Assembly (NCBI GenBank): GCA_963820795.1
Contig: CAWGBJ010000023.1
Span: forward strand, 263,201 to 327,200
DNA length: 64,000 nucleotides
From: Roseiarcus sp963820795
GTDB taxonomy: Bacteria > Pseudomonadota > Alphaproteobacteria > Rhizobiales > Beijerinckiaceae
Direction of reading: 5' to 3'
Shown here: positions 29,201 to 36,642 of the stretch, in pieces
Layout of the letters: each line of letters begins with the position of its first letter
Numbering within the stretch: position 1 is the stretch's first letter
The notes under the pieces: generated by a model
The model's database searches: none
The model's input: only the letters and a program-made list of their open reading frames with translations
What the model was told of the DNA's origin: nothing
Position numbers and translations under genes: made by a program

Positions 29201-29430
29201 ATCGGCTCTGCGCCGCCGACACGCAGGTAGAGGCGGCCCATGCCTCCGGCTATCGGCGACCCGAGCACCTGATTGACCATGATGCGAGCGCCGCCCGCGG
29301 CATGCTCCATGGCGAAGATCGCGCCGTTCGGCAGGAGGCTGATCGAAAACCCGGTCCGGTTGGCGATCCGTAGGAGACCGAGTTCATCCGCGCGCGGCGT
29401 GGTCAGAGCGTCGTGCGGCGATCCCGACAT
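26146..29430 (-). pseudogene. GH94 glycoside phosphorylase, at least three frameshifts
   Basis: A gene of about 1,090 codons that would encode a GH94 enzyme (cellobiose or 1,2-beta-oligoglucan phosphorylase type). It starts at 29430 (MSGSPHDALTTPRADELG). The N-terminal beta-sandwich runs in frame to REMLP near 28300, continues in a second frame (TMLCATCWMHGVFGAQ, NTSFHKLFSVSRDPYNI) to about 27775, a third frame carries the (alpha/alpha)6 barrel with the catalytic GAGDWNDSLQP (near 27055), and a fourth frame from about 26940 ends the protein (GGWRIYSSGPGLYV). No frame spans the gene, so it is inactive as sequenced. Confidence 0.87.
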
Positions 29431-29584
29431 GGCTTGCCTAACGGACAAACGGACTGGCTCGAGTTTCGCACGATTTCCGCCGGGGGCAAATCGCCGGGCG
29501 GAGTCGTTGGGGAGTCGCGCGGAGTCGTGGCAGTGTGGGCGGCCGGATATTTCGACCAGCGGCCGCCCCTGGTCGGGGAAGCAG
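29431..29584. other. Upstream region of GH94, no gene seen
   Basis: About 150 bases with no coding potential. It would contain the GH94 promoter; no consensus was recognised. Confidence 0.35.
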
Positions 29585-29775
29585 AATTCGCGATAAATCC
29601 TGTTTCCCAAGCTCTTCGCCGGATTATCTCCCTGTTCGGCCGAATTAATTCCCTGCTCCGATTGCATAGGGAATTCCCGCGCAGGCGATTGGTTTCACCG
29701 TCAGTTTTCACGGCCGAAGGCGCCCGGACAGGCCGAACGGGACGAATTGCCTCTTGTTTTCCTTGTTACCAGGGA
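29585..29775. repeat. CCCTG-rich repeats upstream of the collagen-like gene
   Basis: Repeated short blocks of the form (T)TCCCTG or CAGGGAA separated by roughly 20-30 bases: CCTGTTTCCC, ATCTCCCTGTTC, AATTCCCTGCTC, ATAGGGAATTCCC, TACCAGGGAA. A matching set follows the collagen gene. Confidence 0.5.
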
Positions 29776-29881
29776 ACTCACGCGCACCGCCCTACGGGCC
29801 GTCGCCAGCCCGCTCGCTGCATCGACACGCCCTCCGTCAGGCGCCAAGAATGAATCCGTAGCGGGGCCGGGGAGGAAACGA

Positions 29882-31060
29882 ATGCAGGCGTTGCGCACAT
29901 TGATCGCGGGCGCGGCGGCAGCGATGCTGCTGGCCGTGGCCGGGTGCGATGCGGAGAAGGGCGCTCCGGGACCGGCCGGACCCCAGGGACCGCAAGGCGT
30001 CGCCGGAGTCCCCGGTCCGCCGGGACCGAAGGGCGAGGCGGGACCGGCGGGGCCGGAAGGACCGAGGGGCGCGGCAGGGCCTCGAGGTCCCGAAGGCGCC
30101 AGGGGCGAGAGGGGCGAACCAGGCGCCGTCGGACCGCCGGGGCCGAAGGGCGATCCGGGCCCCGCAGGGCCTGCGGGACCGCAGGGTCCGCAGGGCGAAG
30201 CGGGTCTCATCGGCGTGGTCGGACCGCAGGGGGAGAAGGGCGACCCGGGCGCGGTCGGACCGCAGGGCCCGAAGGGCGAGGCTGGAGCCACGGGGCCGCA
30301 GGGAGCCAAGGGCGATTCCGGCGCGCCTGGCCCGATGGGGCCTCAGGGTCAGGCGGGGCCAAAAGGAGAGGCGGGGCTGCCGGGCGAAGCCGGACCGCAG
30401 GGTCTCAAGGGCGAGACTGGAGCCCGCGGCCCCATCGGCGGGCCGGGGCCCAAAGGAGACGCTGGCGCCGTCGGGCCCTCGGGGCCGCGCGGGCCGGCGG
30501 GGATGGTTGGACCGCCGGGTCCCAAGGGCGAGTCTGGGGCCGCCGGACCGCAGGGTCCCAAGGGCGAGCCCGGCGCTCCCGGGCCCCAGGGGCTACGAGG
30601 TCTGGCAGGAGCAGCCGGAGCCGAGGGGCCGAAAGGCGAGCCTGGCGCCGTCGGGCCGCAAGGTCCCAAGGGCGAGACCGGCGCTGTCGGGCCGCAAGGG
30701 CTACAAGGTCCGGTTGGGGCAGCCGGACGGGAAGGGGCTAAAGGCGAGCCTGGCGCCGCCGGACTGCCGGGACCGCAGGGCGCGCAAGGCCCGGTTGGGC
30801 CGGAGGGACCGAAAGGCGAGCCTGGCGCTGCAGGGCCGCCGGGGCCGCCGGGTCCGCGAGGTCTTGCCGGGCCGCCTGGGCCGACCCTCGATTTGCGGGT
30901 CATCGTCGACCAGGCGCTGGCGACGTGCGGCCCGTCGGAAATCATGATCAGCGCCTACTGTACGAATGGCGCGGGCAGCCTGCACATCGTCGGAAACGCC
31001 GGCGCGAGCTGCGACGGAGACCCGAACGCGAAGGCGGTCGTGGTGTGCGCCAGACGATGA
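29882..31060 (+). CDS. Collagen-like lipoprotein
   Basis: A 392-residue protein with a signal peptide and lipobox LLAVAGC (Cys at 22), then an uninterrupted Gly-X-Y region from residue 27 to about 334, roughly 102 triplets rich in GPQ, GPK, GEA and GAV. A 58-residue C-terminal domain with four cysteines (TCGPSE ... SAYCTN ... ASCDGD ... VVCARR) follows and may serve as trimerisation cap. It should form a lipid-anchored collagen-like triple helix at the cell envelope. The ATG at 29882 has a GGGGAGGAA ribosome binding site; upstream in-frame codons do not look like protein. Confidence 0.9.
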   Translation: MQALRTLIAGAAAAMLLAVAGCDAEKGAPGPAGPQGPQGVAGVPGPPGPKGEAGPAGPEGPRGAAGPRGPEGARGERGEPGAVGPPGPKGDPGPAGPAGPQGPQGEAGLIGVVGPQGEKGDPGAVGPQGPKGEAGATGPQGAKGDSGAPGPMGPQGQAGPKGEAGLPGEAGPQGLKGETGARGPIGGPGPKGDAGAVGPSGPRGPAGMVGPPGPKGESGAAGPQGPKGEPGAPGPQGLRGLAGAAGAEGPKGEPGAVGPQGPKGETGAVGPQGLQGPVGAAGREGAKGEPGAAGLPGPQGAQGPVGPEGPKGEPGAAGPPGPPGPRGLAGPPGPTLDLRVIVDQALATCGPSEIMISAYCTNGAGSLHIVGNAGASCDGDPNAKAVVVCARR

Positions 31061-31194
31061 ACGCCGGGCGTGGCTGCGTCGCTGCCAATTCGAGGCGGCG
31101 TTCCGCTTCCCGGCTTCGCGCTGGAGATCTGCGCCGGTTCTAAGCAAACTCCTTCAGCCGCCCCAACGAGGGTCCAACGAAGGCGCGGTTCGAC
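31061..31194. other. Downstream of collagen-like gene, no gene seen
   Basis: No gene, repeat or clear terminator recognised. Confidence 0.35.
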
Positions 31195-31400
31195 TGAAAA
31201 TTCACCACAAGCGACGCACTGGCGGAAACAAGGCCATTCCGCCTGTTTTCCCTGATAATGCCTGCCAACACGGAGAATCGCTCCCGCCGCTCCTCGAGCG
31301 ATTGCGCAAATCCATGGTATTTCATTTTCTTGCACGGATTTGCTCGTGCGGAAGGGGAAGACGGAACAGGGAGATTGTTTTCCCTGTGAGGCCCCCTAAC
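31195..31400. repeat. CCCTG-rich repeats downstream of the collagen-like gene
   Basis: Blocks GGAAACAAGGCC, GTTTTCCCTGATAATGCCTG, GGAACAGGGAGATTG and GTTTTCCCTGTGAGG resemble the blocks before the gene, so the collagen gene is bracketed by the same repeat type. Confidence 0.45.
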
Positions 31401-31587
31401 AGGAGGCGCTGGGGGGAGAGCGCGGTCCGGCGCCAGAGCGCAGCCGGTCCGCCGCGTGTTTTGCGTGAGGATAGCGCTATATCTACTTGATCTTACGAAT
31501 GTAGATACGTTTGTGCAAGAGCTTGCCGCTCAAATTCACGGGCGGTCGCGACCGAAGCAGGCCCGCACGGGAGGTAAGGGTCGGCTC
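31401..31587. other. Intergenic spacer, nothing recognised
   Basis: About 190 bases before the stop of the J-domain gene, with no coding potential seen on either strand. Confidence 0.35.
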
Positions 31588-32229
31588 TCAGTTGAACCGC
31601 GCCAGAATCGCTGAGTCCAAATATGGATAGAGGTCTTCTCTCGCGTTCGTGAGTTCAACTAGAGAGTCGAAGCTGGTATTTCGTAAAATCGCCAAGGCTT
31701 CATCGAACAATTTGGCCTGATCGGTTAGAAGGTCAATGTGCGTTTGGCAGGCGGCAAGGCGGCGCGCGACAACGGTATCCATGAGATTTTCGCCATCCGC
31801 GATGTGGAACCGCCCTTCAAGCAGGCGAGTTGCCTCGAGAGCCCTCAGAAAATTGCTCTTTTGCGTTTTCAATTCCAAGCGCTTTTCGGTTAAAACATTC
31901 ATCGTCATCCTGATAAGGTTGGAATCTCCCTGGATGTAAGGAAGTTTACTCAGTCTGAGCAGGGCCTGGTCCAGCCCGAACGACAAAATCTCGATGATTT
32001 TAGCGCGATTGGGGTCGGCGGCAGGATCGCCGAGGTCGCCGACCTCATCATAGCGGCGGCGGCGGATCGGATCTGAGAGAATATCGTAGGCGGCCTTCAG
32101 CTCGTTGAACGCTTCAACCGAGCCGCCGCCGTCAGGGTGAGTGCTTCGAACCTTCTTTCGGAACGCCCGTCTGATTGTCCTGATGTCTGCGTCGCGCGCC
32201 ACTCCCAATATTGAATATAAGTCGACCAT
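31588..32229 (-). CDS. J-domain (DnaJ-like) protein
   Basis: A 213-residue protein with a J-domain at the N-terminus (residues 1-65): DLYSILGVARDADIRTIRRA, the HPD motif in RSTHPDGG and the closing SDPIRRRRYDEVG. J-domains stimulate Hsp70 ATPase. The remaining about 145 residues are mainly helical (LRLSKLPYIQGDSNLIRMT, RLAACQTHIDLLTDQAKLF) and not recognised; there is no Gly/Phe or zinc region, so this is a class III J-protein. Confidence 0.9.
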   Translation of the reverse strand: MVDLYSILGVARDADIRTIRRAFRKKVRSTHPDGGGSVEAFNELKAAYDILSDPIRRRRYDEVGDLGDPAADPNRAKIIEILSFGLDQALLRLSKLPYIQGDSNLIRMTMNVLTEKRLELKTQKSNFLRALEATRLLEGRFHIADGENLMDTVVARRLAACQTHIDLLTDQAKLFDEALAILRNTSFDSLVELTNAREDLYPYLDSAILARFN

Positions 32230-32322
32230 ATCTTTAGGATCGCCTGCGGAACCCTATAGGCCAGGACAAGCCGACAGTTGAGGCTGGACCGCCGCCGCAA
32301 GCGCCCTCATGACCAGGCGGCT

Positions 32323-33804
32323 TCATGGTTCGTCGCCGCAGGCAATCCGACCAGAACAGATGCTCGATCCGTCCGCGAAAGAGAAACTCTCGTGCACGGC
32401 CGACGAATAGTTCGAGGTCGTCAAGTGTGTATCATAAATGATAACTTCCTTGCCTTGATCCATGACGGCGTAGTTAGGATGGGCGCTTTCAAATTGCGTT
32501 ATGACCTTTGTCGCCGCTGCCATCTCACTGCTCAAAGCAGTCCCGCCGCCGGTTGTTTGGGGGCCCCCGTAGGTTGTCCCCTGCGCAACCCCGGGATTTG
32601 AGAGACCGGACGAAGTTAAGGAAGCTGGGTGAAGCGAACTCGCGGTTGCCGGGATAGCCGACGTTGCCGAAGATGAGTCAGATGAAATCGCCGGCACGGC
32701 GTGTTCCGCCAAGCTCAGGATAAAGTCTTGGCCAGCGCCGCTCATGCCATCGACGAAATGCGTCTGCAACGAATCACCCAGAACAGCGATAACCTCGCGT
32801 CCGGCGACAGAAGCCATCAGGATCAATTCGGAAGGACTAAGAGAGGAACCAAGGACGGAGGCGGCGGAATCAGGCGCGGTTACCGTAAAGCTTACCGGGA
32901 CGGAGATCAGCGGAGTCACGAATGAATGATGGTCAGTCGCCAACTGAACGCCTGAACCACTATTATCGGGTTGTTCCACGCCGCTGTTGAATTGGATCAG
33001 AGTTTCCGCATTCGGCGGATGTGTGAACGAACCGCCAAGCCCGACGGGAAGCGACGCCGACCCATTGGCCCTTCCCTGCTCGACATAAACCAGGTCGTCG
33101 AGCGCATGCGGTCGCTGATCGATCCATTTCGCTAAGTCGACCGCATGTAACGACGGCAACGGCATTGACTCCGTGACCGGGATGAAAAGATCGGTCGCCG
33201 GCCCGGCAACCGCCATCGGATCGCCGCCGCCATCCGACTGCGACAAAGCGACCCCGATCAATCCGGCCAGGTCGGCCGAATCGTGTCGTTCAGCCGGCGG
33301 AGACGCACGCCCCTCGCCGGAAGACTCGCCGGCGATACGCGGCCGCGAATGCGCAATCAGCTTGTGGGTTTGAGGCAACACCGAAGCGACGGCTTCCTTC
33401 GCCTGCATCTTGAAGTAACAGATCGAGATGAGTGCGATAAGCGCGGCCGATGGATGAGTATAAACGTTGGCGTTTTTGACCCTGACAACCGATTGGAGCT
33501 GGGATCCGATGACGCACTGGATGAGCGACTTGAAATCAGGTCCGCGAGCGCTGCCGCCGAATACCGAGCTCGCCGCAAGATAATGGCCGTCGAGACGAGC
33601 CAAGTGCAGGATAACGTCGCCGGTGTCGGAGCGGCAGAAGACAAACCAAGGATGGCCTTCGTCGGACACCCCTCGATCGGTTTCTACCGAAATCCCGTTT
33701 CGAATCAACGACGCTTCAATACGATAAAATTCGGCCAGCTCGTTGTTGGTCCAGTCTTGCAGCCGGTGGATTGGCCGAAGAAGCTTTACAATGCCCAAGC
33801 TCAT
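32323..33804 (-). CDS. Hypothetical protein with conserved N-terminal domain, coupled to XRE regulator
   Basis: A 493-residue protein of unknown function. The N-terminal about 100 residues form a compact domain (LQDWTNNELAEFYRIEASL, DRGVSDEGHPWFVFCRSDTG, VILHLARLDGHYLAASSVF). A hydrophobic segment (ALIALISICYF, about 121-131) could be a membrane helix. The rest is long, Ser/Ala/Gly-rich and low in complexity, ending with a conserved-looking block (HPNYAVMDQGKEVIIYD, HESFSFADGSSI). The start overlaps the stop of the XRE gene by four bases, so both are made together. Confidence 0.7.
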   Translation of the reverse strand: MSLGIVKLLRPIHRLQDWTNNELAEFYRIEASLIRNGISVETDRGVSDEGHPWFVFCRSDTGDVILHLARLDGHYLAASSVFGGSARGPDFKSLIQCVIGSQLQSVVRVKNANVYTHPSAALIALISICYFKMQAKEAVASVLPQTHKLIAHSRPRIAGESSGEGRASPPAERHDSADLAGLIGVALSQSDGGGDPMAVAGPATDLFIPVTESMPLPSLHAVDLAKWIDQRPHALDDLVYVEQGRANGSASLPVGLGGSFTHPPNAETLIQFNSGVEQPDNSGSGVQLATDHHSFVTPLISVPVSFTVTAPDSAASVLGSSLSPSELILMASVAGREVIAVLGDSLQTHFVDGMSGAGQDFILSLAEHAVPAISSDSSSATSAIPATASSLHPASLTSSGLSNPGVAQGTTYGGPQTTGGGTALSSEMAAATKVITQFESAHPNYAVMDQGKEVIIYDTHLTTSNYSSAVHESFSFADGSSICSGRIACGDEP

Positions 33805-34136
33805 CTGGACGCCCGCTCCCCTGTCCGCTCTCCCGCCAAATGTCTTGGGAACAGGATCTCATAAGTTATCGGGTCATAATAGGGCAACAGCGCCAGCACA
33901 AATTCGCGCGCATCCATCCGCAAAGCCTGCGCCCAGACTCGAAACTTGTCCGGCGGAATGCGACCGCGGCCAGTTTCGAGTTGGGAAATGAAAGTGTAAT
34001 ATTCGCTCCCCACCAGCTCGGCGAGTTGACGCTGTGACAAACCGATCGCTTCGCGGCGTTCTCTCAACCAGCGGCCGGCCTCGCGGCGAAGCTCCACTGT
34101 TTCCTGCGTGTGCAGCTTCTGGGGATTCGTGTACAT
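33801..34136 (-). CDS. XRE-family transcriptional regulator
   Basis: A 111-residue protein with a central helix-turn-helix (REAIGLSQRQLAELVGSEYY, then FISQLETGRGRIPPDKF) of the Cro/C1 type. The C-terminal part (MDAREFVLALLPYYDPITYE) is short. It lies directly upstream of, and overlaps, the 493-residue gene, and may control that pair. Confidence 0.85.
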   Translation of the reverse strand: MYTNPQKLHTQETVELRREAGRWLRERREAIGLSQRQLAELVGSEYYTFISQLETGRGRIPPDKFRVWAQALRMDAREFVLALLPYYDPITYEILFPRHLAGERTGERASR

Positions 34137-34767
34137 TGGCAGCCTTCCCGCTGGTCAAGTACCTAGTTCCGCTAGAAACCGTCAACTCGAATTGGCGGCT
34201 CTGGCCTCCGCTGCCGCCCGGCGCCGACCGACGCATCCGATTGAACCCGGGATCTCACGCCCGCGACCGTTGCCTTCCACGCCCGGTTAAAGCCGCGCGG
34301 CTCGACGAGTGATGCGCGGTCTGGCTGAATTCGTCAAGCGCCAGAAAATCACCTACTCGAATCATGGCGCCGATTGGACCAGTGATTCGGATGTTGATGG
34401 TCTTGGTCAGAGCCGCTGCGTGGCTCGAGGCGCCAGGGCAACGACGCCCAGAAGCATTTTTTTGGGAAAAATTGGCTTCGTTCTGCCAAAAACCCTGACT
34501 ACGACAAAAGTATTATGTCATTTGTTTCAACGTATGTTAACGCTTCTTGCGCTCAATGCTTGGAAAGCTCCGGTTGTGATGGCGCCGCGCAGGGCCAAAT
34601 CGATATCACGTACGGCGAATTCTCGTCGCCATGTGGCGCGCCTCTCGATAACACTCGAGCGGGTTGGCTTCCCGATCCTCTCAGGCCGCGTCAAGGGGAA
34701 CTTCACCATGCGCAACGAGAATTTGACCCGCGTCTTTGGGGGAGGCACGTCGGGATGTGGCTCTAAG
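34137..34767. other. Region without a recognised gene
   Basis: About 630 bases. Several frames stay open but none shows a family I recognise or a credible ribosome binding site. It precedes the reverse-transcriptase remnant and may be eroded mobile DNA. Confidence 0.4.
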
Positions 34768-35320
34768 ATGAACCGCTTCCTGAGGCATTGGCGTCTCACC
34801 CGACGCGGCGAAGCGTTCCAGGATCACGTCGTCTTTGCCGACGACTTCGTCATGCTCAGCCGCGGCTGCGCGCAGGAGGCTCTGGCGTGGACGAGAGAGA
34901 TGATGACGATGCTCGGGCTGACGTTCAACGAGGCGAAAAGCCCAGAACGAGGGCTTCGATTTCCCTGGCTACACATTCGGCCCGCACCAAGACTGGAAAA
35001 CGGCCATTGGTGTCCGGGCGCAAGCCCATCCAAGAAGAGTGTCCAGCGGATCAAGACCAACATCGGCGATCTCCTGAGGTCTGGCGAGAAAGGGCCATGG
35101 CCGAGGTGCGCGTTCGACTGAACCGGCGCGTCTGATCGGTTGGTCGGCGTATTCGGCTATGGGTCGCGCTCGGCTTATCGGGCGTCGATCATCATGTCCA
35201 TGACCGCGTCCGGCACTTCCTCGCTCGACAGCACAAGGAGCCAGGGCGCGGCGTTCGTCGGATCATGCGTGCAAGCGTACGCCAGGACCGCGCCGTTCTC
35301 GGCGATGGAATTCAATTCTT
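34768..35320 (+). pseudogene. ltrA: Group II intron reverse transcriptase/maturase remnant
   Basis: Fragments of an LtrA-type reverse transcriptase: MNRFLRHWRLTRRGEAFQDH, then VVFADDFVMLSRG (the YADD motif altered to FADD), ALAWTREMMTMLGLTFNEAK, then in another frame GFDFPGYTFGPHQDW, back to GASPSKKSVQRIKTNIGDLL, and finally GWSAYFGYGSRSAYRA and HKEPGRGVRRI in shifted frames. The N-terminal half, including most of the polymerase domain, is missing. It is clearly inactive. Confidence 0.82.
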
Positions 35321-35432
35321 GCGCTCACGCTTTTTCTATCCGTGAGATGAAATCCCGATTTTCCGAGTAACGCTCAATCTCAATATTGGCGACGGTGTTT
35401 CCGTGAAAACCCCCACCGTCTTTTCGGCGCTG

Positions 35433-35684
35433 TTAAACGCTGCCGTTTGTTAGTCGCGCCAGCCGGATGCCTGGTCGATCCGTCGGCCCACCGATGAATT
35501 CGATGCCGGCGGCTTCGAGCGCTGCTTTAATTTCAAGGAGCGTTTGCGTCCGGCTTCGAGGGATGCCGTCGACTGCCTCAAAGCGTTTGATCGTCTGAAT
35601 GCTAACGCCTGCTTTGTCCGCCAGATGTTGAACGGACCACCTTAATGCCGCACGTGCTGACCGAATTTGGCTGCCGGTAATCAT
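35433..35684 (-). CDS. XRE-family regulator, probable phage-type repressor
   Basis: An 83-residue helix-turn-helix protein (MITGSQIRSARAALRWSVQH, LADKAGVSIQTIKRFEAVDG) of a type frequent beside phage-like operons. The ATG at 35684 coincides with the -35 box of a strong promoter pointing the other way toward the recombination genes, so the protein is likely to repress that promoter and its own. Confidence 0.85.
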   Translation of the reverse strand: MITGSQIRSARAALRWSVQHLADKAGVSIQTIKRFEAVDGIPRSRTQTLLEIKAALEAAGIEFIGGPTDRPGIRLARLTNGSV

Positions 35685-35712
35685 TGACAATGGGTCATAA
35701 ATGTTCTATCTA
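35684..35712 (+). promoter_or_regulatory. Strong promoter for the exonuclease/ERF operon
   Basis: TTGACA at 35684-35689, 17-base spacer, TATCTA at 35707-35712. The -35 box overlaps the start codon of the divergent XRE repressor. A leader of about 90 bases and a TAGGAGGAAGCT ribosome binding site follow before the ATG at 35811. Confidence 0.68.
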
Positions 35713-35810
35713 GACTCAGTAATGAGCTGAAACAGCCATCAAGCCAAGGTAGCCGTGCCGGCACCAAAACGTTGACGCAACAGACATCCATTTCATCATA
35801 GGAGGAAGCT

Positions 35811-36642
35811 ATGAAATCGCCGAGGTTCACAAGAAACTTCGAAGACCGCCGCCGTTTCATCGGCGGGTCGGACGCCCGGATCATTATGGGGGCGGAAGAG
35901 GCGGAGCTGATTTCGGCTGTGGCGGGAAAAGCGCGGCGAATCGGATCCGGAGGATCTGTCGGCCAATCTGGTCGTGCAGCTCGGCATCGCCACCGAGGCT
36001 TTGAACCGCGCTTGGTACGAACGGAACACCGGGCGCGTCGTCATCGACGTCCAACGCTGGGTTCGCCATCCCGTGAATCGCTGGATGGCCGCCACGTTGG
36101 ACGGCATGGTCGAAGACGTCGACGCGGTGTTCGAATCCAAGTTCATGCTGCCGTGGTCGTTCTCGGAAGAGGCGGCGGCGGAAAAACACATGGCCCAGCT
36201 CCAACATAATATGTGGGTCGTCAACGCCCGGACCGCAGCGTTGTCAATTATCACTGGCGGCGGAAAGTGGATCGAACTGACCATACCCGCCGATGCCCTC
36301 TATCAGCACTTTCTCATAACTGCCGAGCGCAAATTCTGGCGCTGCGTCGAGACCGGCGAGACCCCTTATCCGTTCGGTGTCGAGCCGCCGAGGGCTAGGG
36401 TCGAAGCGGTTCGGATCGTCGATATGCGCGAGTCCAATTCGTGGGCGGAATTTGCAGGTCTGTATTGTGCGACGCGTTCGGCTTTTCTCGACCATGAGAG
36501 AGCCAAGGCCGAACTTAAGGCTTTGATGCCGGTGGATGCGAAGGAGGCTTTGGGCCATGGCGTTCGCGCCAAGCGTTCGAAGTCAGGCGCGGTCAGCTTT
36601 GATCTTCTCGCCACGGAGGAGAGCCATGCAGCGGTCCAGTGA
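35811..36642 (+). pseudogene. YqaJ-type (lambda exonuclease-like) recombinase, frameshifted
   Basis: A phage-type 5'-3' exonuclease. It begins KSPRFTRNFEDRRRFIGGSD, shifts frame at about 35911-35915 in CTGATTTCGG, and continues LWREKRGESDPEDLSANLVV and QLGIATEALNRAWYERNTG. The nuclease residues are present: the GVEDVDAVFESK region (catalytic Asp, Glu-x-Lys) and QLQHNMWV. Removing one T restores a single reading frame of about 277 codons. Partner is the single-strand annealing protein ERF encoded next, whose start overlaps this stop by 17 bases. Confidence 0.83.

Noticed and set aside
29701..30309. Minus-strand collagen-like translation (GPxGP repeats)
   Set aside because: It arises because the complement of Gly-Pro codons also encodes Gly/Pro; no start or signal peptide is present.
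29944..30947. Two long plus-strand frames and two minus-strand frames inside the collagen-like gene
   Set aside because: The triplet-repeat DNA keeps all frames open; only the Gly-X-Y frame has a signal peptide and non-repetitive C-terminal domain.
29882..31060. CRISPR array or tandem repeat in the collagen gene
   Set aside because: Repeats are codon-level Gly-X-Y variants without identical repeats or spacers.
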